A stretch of DNA of 64,000 nucleotides from an uncultured Clostridia bacterium (GTDB taxonomy: Bacteria > Bacillota > Clostridia > Christensenellales > Borkfalkiaceae). The translations under genes were made by a program, and so were the position numbers. The stretch lies in contig CANQWN010000009.1 of assembly GCA_947627575.1 (NCBI GenBank), positions 1 through 64,000 on the forward strand, given 5' to 3'. Shown in pieces: positions 33,050 to 40,743 of this stretch. The stretch's first letter is position 1, and each line of letters opens with the position of its first letter. Below the pieces are notes generated by a model. It did not search any database. It was not told where the DNA came from and was given only the letters and a program-made list of their open reading frames with translations.

Positions 33050-33958
33050 CTATTCTGTATGCCTTGTGCGCCATAATGCGGCAGGATGGCACGCAATCCG
33101 TTGGACGATTTCCCCATCGTCAAAAAGGAGTGAAGGGATGTAGACTTTCTCCTTCATTTTCTGCATAAATTCGGTTTCACTCGCAGTCAAATCAATCAGC
33201 TCCTTCAAGTAATCAATCACGATTGGCTTTGCCTTTTCGATGTCGAAAGTATCCGTTTTGGCGATTACGGGCTTTAACTGCGTCTTAAATTTGTAAAAAT
33301 TCAAACTTTCGATATTGGCGTAGTTCAGCTCTGAAATCGAATAGTCGCCCGCTATGACGCTGTAAAAAATCAAACATCTTTTGAGTAATGTTTTGTCGCT
33401 TATGATACCGCGCTCTATCATAGAATGGACATCATACAAGTCCCGTGGCGTCGCCCGTGCAAGCAATGCGTTGATTTTGCTTGCATATAGTTCGGTCGTG
33501 TTCAGCGTGAGAACGTCAAAGCCGCCGAGAATCCCCTTGGGCAATAGACTCTTTTTTTCAAGGGGAAGTATATGACACCGGTCAAGATAATTGATTTCCA
33601 CCTTAATATTGTCCCTATTCCCTGCGCAGTTGATATAACCGAATACGAAGGACGTGAGCGCGAAATACTCCCGTGTGTCAATCAGCGAATACCCCTCCTG
33701 TAACATATAATCGGCTATGCGCTTGCCAATCTTTTCTTTTGCCGCAGGCAACTCCTCGCGGGCGGCGTTCTCTGCATAATCGAGGTCGATATCCACGGAG
33801 AGCCGCGGAAGTTCAACATCCGTCAAATTGATTGCCGTGCCACCTTTTAAAGCTAACTTTCCACCGATTACAGAGTCGGCGTTCAGGAATCGCAAGACCT
33901 CGGCAAGACGCAAGACTTTTTCAAGCGTTTCCTTGATGAACCCCGTCTGCGCCGCCAA
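33050..33958 (-). CDS. abiEii: AbiEii-family nucleotidyltransferase toxin, start damaged
   Basis: 302 residues from a TTG at 33958. The nucleotidyltransferase core shows LKGGTAINL (37-45) and RLSVDIDLDY (about 52-61). AbiEii toxins of type IV systems block growth, probably by adding nucleotides to tRNA. The natural ATG (33988) directly abuts the antitoxin stop but is followed after MEFS by an in-frame TAG (33974-33976); the sequence then continues QYLSSLAAQTG as expected of the family. So the annotated TTG is a forced reinitiation site, or the toxin is inactive. Confidence 0.75.
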   Translation of the reverse strand: MAAQTGFIKETLEKVLRLAEVLRFLNADSVIGGKLALKGGTAINLTDVELPRLSVDIDLDYAENAAREELPAAKEKIGKRIADYMLQEGYSLIDTREYFALTSFVFGYINCAGNRDNIKVEINYLDRCHILPLEKKSLLPKGILGGFDVLTLNTTELYASKINALLARATPRDLYDVHSMIERGIISDKTLLKRCLIFYSVIAGDYSISELNYANIESLNFYKFKTQLKPVIAKTDTFDIEKAKPIVIDYLKELIDLTASETEFMQKMKEKVYIPSLLFDDGEIVQRIACHPAALWRTRHTE

Positions 33959-33988
33959 ACTGCTTAAATATTGCTATGAAAATTCCAT

Positions 33989-34732
33989 TTAATAGCCTCC
34001 CTCAAACCGAGAGTCAAGATTTTTCGGCGCCATCAGTCGCCACTCGGAATTGTATTCCACTTCGCCATATTCGTCTTTCAAAAAGTATTTCACTTGTTTC
34101 GTCAAATGCCGTTTGCACTCCGCAAAAAATGCATCCGAAAGCCCGAATTTGCTTTGATAGTGTTGCAGAATATATCCCGCTTTTTGATAGAGCAGCACAC
34201 AATGGTAGGCGTCGAGCGCGCCGAGCAGTTTTTTCTCGTCGAGAATACGAATCTGCCCCAGCGCACCGAGCAGTTCGTCTATCCCGCCGCACGCATCAAT
34301 GTCGTCAATACAGTCTATCACCGTCCGTTCGAGGGTAGTAACGCGCACACCCGCCTGTTCTATATACTCAATTCCGTAATCATTTTTCGGCAGTTTGCGG
34401 ATATAATCGATATCGAGAAATGTAAACGGGTTGAACCGCGACTTACTCCCAACTGTCACCGTGTGAAACACTTGATTCGCCACACCGTAAAACTCCAATG
34501 CCGAATGATAGCAGAGAAAGGCGTCGTCCGTAATCTTGCTTGCAATCTCGAACTTTGATGCAAGTAGCTCGCCCGTAGCGTCGGAAAGAACATAAAGTCC
34601 CTTCCGCACTTTTACAATTTTCTTCGAGCGAAGTTTCCCTGCTATCCAATTCTCATACTGCATGTCGCTTGAAAATTGCGGACGCATATCTTTTTTTGTG
34701 ATAACAAACGGAATCCATTTTACCATAGCCAA
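33989..34732 (-). CDS. abiEi: AbiEi-family antitoxin/regulator
   Basis: 247 residues. The N-terminal winged helix (about 5-80, with WIAGKLRSKKIVKVRKGLYV) binds DNA. The rest is the AbiEi antitoxin domain with DDAFLCYHSALEFYG and RVTTLERTVIDCID. It should neutralise AbiEii and repress its own strong promoter. It sits behind AGGTGG and a near-consensus promoter and is followed at once by the toxin's ATG. Confidence 0.83.
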   Translation of the reverse strand: MAMVKWIPFVITKKDMRPQFSSDMQYENWIAGKLRSKKIVKVRKGLYVLSDATGELLASKFEIASKITDDAFLCYHSALEFYGVANQVFHTVTVGSKSRFNPFTFLDIDYIRKLPKNDYGIEYIEQAGVRVTTLERTVIDCIDDIDACGGIDELLGALGQIRILDEKKLLGALDAYHCVLLYQKAGYILQHYQSKFGLSDAFFAECKRHLTKQVKYFLKDEYGEVEYNSEWRLMAPKNLDSRFEGGY

Positions 34733-34750
34733 GCCACCTGATTTTTAACT

Positions 34751-34779
34751 ATTATAGCGCAAAACAATTCAAATGTCAA
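34751..34779 (-). promoter_or_regulatory. abiE promoter
   Basis: Minus strand TTGACA (34779-34774), 17-bp spacer, TATAAT (34756-34751): full consensus, 19 bases before the antitoxin ATG. It is likely autorepressed by AbiEi. Confidence 0.75.
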
Positions 34780-34884
34780 CGGTTATGCGTTGATTTAGAT
34801 AATGATATTAAAAAGCCCGTAAAAGTTGCTTACAAGAATTTCTGCGCCATAAATGCCCGCCTTTTCCTTTCTGCCTTCTCACCA

Positions 34885-34909
34885 TTTTGGGTGCAATTTG
34901 GGTGCAAGT
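34885..34909. repeat. Paired GGTGCAA sites, right end of Y
   Basis: TTTTGGGTGCAATTTG (34885-34900) plus a second GGGTGCAA, matching 21226-21250. It lies about 70 bases from the attachment core. Probable arm-type sites. Confidence 0.5.
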
Positions 34910-34910
34910 A

Positions 34911-34938
34911 AAAAACAGCCCGATTTTGGGCTGTTTTT
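34911..34938. terminator. Bidirectional terminator at the right end of Y
   Basis: AAAAACAGCCC (34911-34921), loop GATTTT, GGGCTGTTTTT (34928-34938). It shields the abiE module from the flank. Confidence 0.8.
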
Positions 34939-34976
34939 ATGCAAAAATCGCTTAAAATGAGGCTTTTTGAGTACCT

Positions 34977-35039
34977 GCAAGGGACTTAAAATCCCTCGGA
35001 CGAAAGTCCGTATCGGTTCAAGTCCGATCACAAGCACCA
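34977..35039 (+). pseudogene. tRNA-Leu (UAA) 3' half, outer copy (right attachment site)
   Basis: The core GCAAGGGACTTAAAA (34977-34991) repeats 1466-1480. From 34985 the sequence is identical to 21014-21068 through the encoded CCA. It has a proper terminator directly behind it (35041-35063), so it is most likely the original chromosomal 3' end of the split tRNA-Leu. Confidence 0.8.
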
Positions 35040-35040
35040 A

Positions 35041-35066
35041 AAAGGCAGGGTTTGCCTGCCTTTTGT
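35041..35066 (+). terminator. tRNA-Leu terminator
   Basis: AAAGGCAGG (35041-35049) pairs with CCTGCCTTT (35055-35063), five-base loop, ending in TTTT. It begins one base after the tRNA CCA. Confidence 0.75.
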
Positions 35067-35127
35067 GCTTTAATGAGAATTGAATAAGTTCGCGCGAGCC
35101 GTAAGGCGACGCTCTCGCCATATGCGA

Positions 35128-35141
35128 GATCACAAGCACCA
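35128..35141 (+). pseudogene. tRNA-Leu 3' acceptor fragment (fossil)
   Basis: GATCACAAGCACCA equals the last 14 bases of the split tRNA-Leu, 102 bases beyond the outer copy. The bases before it do not form a T arm. It is a further remnant of past insertions at this site. Confidence 0.5.
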
Positions 35142-35194
35142 CTCATAACGTAAGCTGAAGCAAATTCAGCTTGCGTTATTTTTTATTTAAAACA

Positions 35195-35223
35195 TTGCAA
35201 TTTCAACCGGTTTTTATTATAAT
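35195..35223 (+). promoter_or_regulatory. Promoter of the YhaO/YhaN-like operon
   Basis: TTGCAA (35195-35200), 17-bp spacer, TATAAT (35218-35223). It overlaps the first possible TTG start at 35223, which rules that start out. Confidence 0.65.
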
Positions 35224-35252
35224 TGTATCAGATAAAAAGTGAGGAGCAAAAG

Positions 35253-36311
35253 TTGAAAATATTACATTGTGCCGATATACACCTTGGTTCTAAGATAGAA
35301 TCGAAATTTCCGAAAGAAAAATCCGATGAAAGGAAACGCGAATTACGCGCGGCAATGAGTCGTATGGTGGATTATGCAAAAAGTAATGATATAAAGGTAA
35401 TTATTTTAGCGGGGGATATTTTTGATTCAGATCGCCCTTTGAAGAAGGACAAAGAGTTTTTTTACAGTGTGGTGAGGAATAATCCCGAGATAGATTTCTT
35501 GTATCTTCGTGGTAACCACGACACGATGGAATCATATACCGAATACGACTTGGAAAACTTGAAAACTTTCTCTGACGTATGGACTTCTTACGACTACGGC
35601 GATGCGGTTATTACGGGTTTGGAAATAACAGACAGTAACGCGCTTTCAATGTATTCATCGCTAAATCTTGAAAAGGGGAGAAATAATATTGTCGTATTAC
35701 ACGGACAGACGGGCAATACGGGTGGCTTATGCAAGATTCAACTATCAAAGCTACGTAATAAAAACATCGATTATCTTGCGTTGGGGCATATACATACATT
35801 TTCTTCAGGCAAGATTGACGAACGCGGGCAATATACGTACTCGGGCTGTTTAGAGGGGCGTGGGTTCGACGAGTTCGGGCAGAAAGGCTTTGTGGAAATA
35901 ATTGTCGATGGAAAAATTACATTTAACTTTGTGCCGAACTGTTCGAGAGTATTTGAAGAAATTACCGTTGATTTAAGCGATACTGAAGATTTATTTACCG
36001 CTTGCCAGAAAGTGCAGAGTTTTATAAAGTGCAAGCCCTCCGATATAGTCAGGGTCAATTTGTCGGGTGAGGTTGATTTCGATAACGAAGGATTGGACAA
36101 GGAAATAGAAAAGCAACTTGAACATAAGTATTACTTTATCTCAGTAAAGAATTCAACTTGCGTAAAATACGACATCGCTTCCGTTGAAGGCGATGTTTCG
36201 TTAAGAGGTGAATTTATCAGGACTGTTCTGCAAAGCGATTATTCCGAAGAGGACAAAAACGCCATTATTTCCTGTGGGCTAAAAGCGTTACGTGGAGGAG
36301 AAGTCGAATAA
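35253..36311 (+). CDS. yhaO: SbcD/YhaO-like metallophosphoesterase
   Basis: 352 residues from TTG at 35253, which stands six bases after GAGGAG. Metal-binding motifs of the Mre11/SbcD nuclease family are in order: CADIHLG (residues 6-12), LAGDIFDSDRPL (about 53-64), LRGNHD (about 87-92), and GHIHTF further on. A C-terminal capping domain of about 100 residues follows. It would cut DNA ends together with the SMC-like protein encoded next, whose ATG overlaps its stop by one base. Confidence 0.8.
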   Translation: MKILHCADIHLGSKIESKFPKEKSDERKRELRAAMSRMVDYAKSNDIKVIILAGDIFDSDRPLKKDKEFFYSVVRNNPEIDFLYLRGNHDTMESYTEYDLENLKTFSDVWTSYDYGDAVITGLEITDSNALSMYSSLNLEKGRNNIVVLHGQTGNTGGLCKIQLSKLRNKNIDYLALGHIHTFSSGKIDERGQYTYSGCLEGRGFDEFGQKGFVEIIVDGKITFNFVPNCSRVFEEITVDLSDTEDLFTACQKVQSFIKCKPSDIVRVNLSGEVDFDNEGLDKEIEKQLEHKYYFISVKNSTCVKYDIASVEGDVSLRGEFIRTVLQSDYSEEDKNAIISCGLKALRGGEVE

Positions 36312-38872
36312 TGAAACTTTTAAAATGCCATATTGAAAATTTTGGTAAACTGAGTAATTCAGACTATGACTTTAATGCCGGGTTAAACCTGTTTTGCGAA
36401 GATAACGGTTTTGGTAAAACCACGCTCGCCGCGTTTATAAAGGCGATGTTTTTTGGATTGCCTTCGGTGAGGATAAACGCGAAAGAGTTCAACGATCGCA
36501 AGCATTTTTATCCGTTCTCGGACGGTAAATTTGGCGGGAATTTAACGTTTGAAATGGGCGGCGACACATATAGGATAGAGCGGTTTTTCGGCAAGAAAAG
36601 CGACACTGACGACACGTTGGCAGTCTACCGTAACAACAAAATTTTTCATGGCTTTGGCACTGATATAGGGCAAGCCGTTTTTGAAGTTGACAAAGAGTCT
36701 TTTGAGAGAACAGTTTTCATTACTCCCGATGCAATTGATTTTAGCGCCACAAACGGTATGTGCGCCAAAATCAATTGCTTCGTTGAAAATTCGGACGGCG
36801 ATATGGCGTTTGATAACGTTATCGGCAAACTTGAGAAAGCGAGGAAGAATTTAAAGGCCGGCAAGGGTAACAACGATTTAATCAGCCGTATAAATCAAGC
36901 CATATTTGATATAAAAAGTGAAATAGTCAATCTTGAAAGCATTGCTAAAAATCTTGACAGCAGCTATATCCGAAAGAATGGGCTTGAACAGAAAATTTTG
37001 CACGATGAAGCTCGACTTGAAGAGATTAAAAGTACCAATCTGTTATTAGAGCGTTGGGAAAAATACGACACTATGTCTGTGCGCGGAACAGAGATTGAAA
37101 ACAGCTTGAACGAATTGAATACCAAATATCCAATCGGCTTGCCGGACGAAGGCGAAATTTTATCGTTAAAAAATTATGTAAGGCAGATTACCGCGCTGGG
37201 CGGCGCGCGAAACTCAACCGTTTTCGACGAAGAAAAACAAGCAAGATTGCAGGAATTGTCTACGGTTTTCAAAGACGGCGTACCGGACGAGCAAGATTTA
37301 AAATCGCTTCGTTCCAATATAGACGAAATTAAAAGTATTGTCATTCAGACGAGCAGTTTAACGAAGACGGAAACCGGTCAGAGAATTAGCAATTTACAGC
37401 AAAAATTTTCGGGTAAAATTCCGTCTGATAAGCAACTTGACAGCCTTGAAAGCAAAATAGAAAGTTATCGCAATTTGGATAACAGGCGCAAGGCTCAAGC
37501 AAATATTACCGTACCGGCAAACGCGTCCAAGAAAAACAACCCGTTATATATCGTGCTTTTGATCCTGTTTGTGATGGTAGCCGCGGCAGGGCTTGCCTTA
37601 GTTTTTGTAAACTTGTTAGCCGGCGTCGCGCTTTTGACTGTAGGAGCAATAGCGACAGTTATTGACGCTGTTTTGTGGAAAGTTAAGGGCTCGGCTTCTC
37701 CGCAAAGAGCGGTAATTATAGACCGAGCCGCAATAGATTTGCAGGCAGAGTTGCAACAAATCGAAAGTGTAGTGCGGGAAGTATTGGTTGCATACGGCTA
37801 TTACAGTCCAAACGGCATAGTGTTCGATTACGAAATGCTTAAAAGGGATTTAAATGAATACTTACAGTATGAAGCCGAATTGTCGCAAAATGAAGATAAA
37901 CTAAAAGAATTAAACGACAGAAAAAACGAACTGACGGTAAATGTATACGGAATATTTGCCGAATACGGAGTAGCTTGCGACGATTTACAGAACGCATACG
38001 TTGTTTTGTGCAACCTGATAGCCGAGTACAGAGGATTACAGTCCGACAGTGCAAAGGCAGAGAAAGGCATGGAAGATACGCAGCAACAGATTGATGGACT
38101 GAATAATGCAATCAAAGCGATATTTAATAAATATAAAATAAAACCATATGAAAACGTGCTTGGACAAATTGAAGAAATAGAGAAAGTCAGCGCGGAAAAG
38201 TTGAGGTCAACAGCCGAGTTGGAAAAGATTAAATCGGAAATGCAGGAATATGCGGCGAAGTATAATCTTACATATAGACCGACAACGGATATAGATGACG
38301 GGGCGCAACTGTCGGAACAAATTAATGCAAATCGCAAGTTATTGGCAATTTTGGATGGACAAATTTCTTCCGATGAAGCATTGATAGAAAATCTTGACAG
38401 CAGGTACAGCGATCTTGATGTTTTGGAAGAAAAGTTAAAAGATTATAAAAGGCGTCACTACATACTTTCCGAGACAGAAAAAATGATTAAGAAAGCCGAC
38501 CAGAATTTAAAGGAAAAATACGTTGCGCCTGTTAAAAATATTTTCTTAAAGTACGCGGACGTGATAGAGGAAACAATGGGTGAAAGAATAACTATAGACC
38601 AGGATTTCAACGTAATGTTTGAGCATAGTGGGGAAATTCACAGTGAAAAATATTTCAGTTCGGGGTTGAGAAGCATTTGCACCTTATGTATGCGTTTGGC
38701 GTTTGTAGATAATATGTACGGCGAAGATAAGCCGTTTATTATTATGGATGATCCGTTCGTGTTTTTGGATGAAAAACACATGCAAAACACTACCAAAGTA
38801 ATTAAAGAGTTGGCAAAAGATAACCAAATTATTTATTTCTGTTGTCACGGCAGTAGAAAGATAAATGCGTAA
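36311..38872 (+). CDS. yhaN: SbcC/YhaN-like SMC-type ATPase
   Basis: 853 residues. Walker A is NGFGKTTL (about 32-39) and the C-terminal Walker B is PFIIMDDPFVFLDE (about 814-827) with ABC signature FSSGLRSICTL. Long coiled coils flank two hydrophobic spans (about 405-450, PLYIVLLILFVMVAA onward), as in membrane-associated YhaN. It pairs with the upstream metallophosphoesterase as a DNA end-processing complex. TAAT(G) spacing shows coupling. The gene pair may be host DNA repair or an island defence module. Confidence 0.78.
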   Translation: MKLLKCHIENFGKLSNSDYDFNAGLNLFCEDNGFGKTTLAAFIKAMFFGLPSVRINAKEFNDRKHFYPFSDGKFGGNLTFEMGGDTYRIERFFGKKSDTDDTLAVYRNNKIFHGFGTDIGQAVFEVDKESFERTVFITPDAIDFSATNGMCAKINCFVENSDGDMAFDNVIGKLEKARKNLKAGKGNNDLISRINQAIFDIKSEIVNLESIAKNLDSSYIRKNGLEQKILHDEARLEEIKSTNLLLERWEKYDTMSVRGTEIENSLNELNTKYPIGLPDEGEILSLKNYVRQITALGGARNSTVFDEEKQARLQELSTVFKDGVPDEQDLKSLRSNIDEIKSIVIQTSSLTKTETGQRISNLQQKFSGKIPSDKQLDSLESKIESYRNLDNRRKAQANITVPANASKKNNPLYIVLLILFVMVAAAGLALVFVNLLAGVALLTVGAIATVIDAVLWKVKGSASPQRAVIIDRAAIDLQAELQQIESVVREVLVAYGYYSPNGIVFDYEMLKRDLNEYLQYEAELSQNEDKLKELNDRKNELTVNVYGIFAEYGVACDDLQNAYVVLCNLIAEYRGLQSDSAKAEKGMEDTQQQIDGLNNAIKAIFNKYKIKPYENVLGQIEEIEKVSAEKLRSTAELEKIKSEMQEYAAKYNLTYRPTTDIDDGAQLSEQINANRKLLAILDGQISSDEALIENLDSRYSDLDVLEEKLKDYKRRHYILSETEKMIKKADQNLKEKYVAPVKNIFLKYADVIEETMGERITIDQDFNVMFEHSGEIHSEKYFSSGLRSICTLCMRLAFVDNMYGEDKPFIIMDDPFVFLDEKHMQNTTKVIKELAKDNQIIYFCCHGSRKINA

Positions 38873-39056
38873 ACAATATAATCGTAAGCAAGTATCTAAT
38901 CATTATTCATTGTCAGTAGCTCCCGGTTGCGCAATGGAGAATTATTAGAAAAAATGTTTTCGAATATGGTCACAGAATAGTTATAATTATTGTCCGGATT
39001 AATATGGGCAGATAAAATGATTTTATAAAGTTGTTAAAAGTTAGAGGATACACAAT

Positions 39057-40742
39057 ATGAGTGATATAGTACTTGAGACCAGACTTGTAGGAAATATAGA
39101 AGGACAGTTTTTAGTTCCGTCTTATCAGCGCGGATACCGATGGACGGAGGAAGTAGTAAGGCTTCTTGAAGACATAAAAGAAAACGGGACAAACAATTAT
39201 TGCTTACAGCCTGTTGTAGTAAAAAAGACCGGGGACCTGTTTACGATTATTGATGGACAACAGCGCCTTACCACCATTTATCTTATCTATAAATACATGA
39301 ATGTTGCGAGCAAAGGCTTTTTTGATGAACCGAAATTTTCCATCAAATATGAAACTCGTACAAAATCAGAGCAGTTTTTACTGAACCTTGATCCGAATCT
39401 CCGTAATGATAATATTGATTTCTGGTTTATTTCACAGGCTTATGAAGCGATAGAGCATTGGTTTAAAGCACAAGACCAAAAATCTGCGTGGACGGATATC
39501 AATACATATTTTGACAAAAATGTAAAAATTATCTGGTATGAAGTAGGCGACGAAGAAAACGTCTATAATTTATTTACTCGTCTTAATATAGGAAAAATCC
39601 CTTTAACAAATGCCGAACTGGTGAAGGCTATGTTTTTGAGCCGTAGCGCCAATAAGGATATCACTCGTGAACGACAGGAGGAAATTGCCCTTCAATGGGA
39701 TTCAATCGAATGTAAACTTCACGATGAATCTTTATGGTTTTTTCTTAACAACGTTGCGGGAAGCAATCTGCAGACGAGAATAGATTTGATACTTGATTTA
39801 ATAGCGGAAACACCATCTGAAAATACCGATAAGTATTATACGTTTTTTAAGTTTTCACAGTTGAAAGAAAAGCATTCTTTAACGGAAATTTGGCGCGAAA
39901 TCTCACACGTGTTTCTGATATTAAAGGATTGGTATGAGCAAAAAGAACTGTACCATAAAGTTGGATATCTGATAGCATCAGGATACGTTACGTTGCCGGA
40001 TATTTATAAATGTTCCAAAAATTTGACAAAGAGGGAATTTATTTCGGCGTTGGACGAATTAATTAGAAAAAGTATCAAGTTTACAAAATCTTACGGAGAA
40101 CTTGAATATGGTAAGGATAACAACGCTTTGCAGCGGTTGTTGCTTCTTTTCAATATCGAAAGCGTAAAAAAACAGCAACGCTTTCCTTTTGATAAATATA
40201 AGGATAAGAAAAAGGGAGTATCCTGGAGTTTGGAACACATTCACGCGCGCCATTCGGAGGGACTTAAAACGCAGAAAGAGTGGAGAGAATGGCTTGAATT
40301 CCATCTCGAAGCGTTAAAGGCGGTATTGGGCAAAGACGACGAGCTTATACAAAAGACTGTAAGCGTGCTTAACTCGGCTGAAATCAGACGTTTCGATTTC
40401 GAAAGTTTACAGTTTACGATAACCGAGAAGCTGTCCTCAGAGGGGAATATGAATCCCGATAAAATCGGTAACCTTGCATTATTATATTCGGATGACAATG
40501 CCGCTCTCAGCAATTCTACTTTTGAGGTAAAACGCAATCATATCATCCGGATGGACAAAGAGGGCAAATTTATTCCGCATTGCACTAAAATGGTGTTTCT
40601 CAAATATTATACACCGTCCGATGAAAATCAGCTACACTTCTGGGGTAAAGCCGACCGTGACGCTTACGTTGAAGAAATTAACCGCGTCTTAAAGGACTTT
40701 ATGGGGGGTCAAAGAATTACGGAAACAGAGGAGGACGACTGA
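39057..40742 (+). CDS. DUF262/DUF1524 protein (GmrSD-like), gene 1
   Basis: 561 residues. DUF262: PSYQRGYRW (21-29) and DGQQRLTT (66-73), the ParB-like NTPase motif of GmrS. The C-terminal half has WSLEHIHARHSEG (about 388-400), the H-x-x-x nuclease-like motif of DUF1524/GmrD, so both GmrSD functions are in one chain. Such proteins restrict modified (for example glucosylated hydroxymethylcytosine) phage DNA. It is followed after one base by a second DUF262 gene. Confidence 0.78.
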   Translation: MSDIVLETRLVGNIEGQFLVPSYQRGYRWTEEVVRLLEDIKENGTNNYCLQPVVVKKTGDLFTIIDGQQRLTTIYLIYKYMNVASKGFFDEPKFSIKYETRTKSEQFLLNLDPNLRNDNIDFWFISQAYEAIEHWFKAQDQKSAWTDINTYFDKNVKIIWYEVGDEENVYNLFTRLNIGKIPLTNAELVKAMFLSRSANKDITRERQEEIALQWDSIECKLHDESLWFFLNNVAGSNLQTRIDLILDLIAETPSENTDKYYTFFKFSQLKEKHSLTEIWREISHVFLILKDWYEQKELYHKVGYLIASGYVTLPDIYKCSKNLTKREFISALDELIRKSIKFTKSYGELEYGKDNNALQRLLLLFNIESVKKQQRFPFDKYKDKKKGVSWSLEHIHARHSEGLKTQKEWREWLEFHLEALKAVLGKDDELIQKTVSVLNSAEIRRFDFESLQFTITEKLSSEGNMNPDKIGNLALLYSDDNAALSNSTFEVKRNHIIRMDKEGKFIPHCTKMVFLKYYTPSDENQLHFWGKADRDAYVEEINRVLKDFMGGQRITETEEDD

Positions 40743-40743
40743 T

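Larger units (their letters stand above)
21021..34991. mobile_element. Integrative element Y, carrying Thoeris, type III R-M and AbiE
   Basis: About 14 kb from the inner tRNA-Leu 3' half to the core GCAAGGGACTTAAAA at 34977-34991. It contains a decayed integrase beside its left end, a MobV relaxase, a candidate oriT and RNA, then a defence cargo. TTGGGTGCAA-type sites lie inside both ends (21226-21250 and 34885-34909), distinct from the TTGGGAA sites of X. Integration duplicated the tRNA 3' half. With its own integrase broken it could move only with help. Confidence 0.65.

Noticed and set aside
21420-33988. In-frame TAG codons in the Y integrase and AbiEii could mean TAG is read as an amino acid.
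   Set aside because: TAG is used as an ordinary stop elsewhere, for example at the end of the cysteine desulfurase (13486) and the X leader peptide, and the integrase also has frameshifts. Simple decay explains both.
35223-35252. TTG at 35223 as start of the YhaO-like gene.
   Set aside because: It overlaps the -10 element, while TTG at 35253 has a well-spaced GAGGAG and begins at the expected first strand of the fold.
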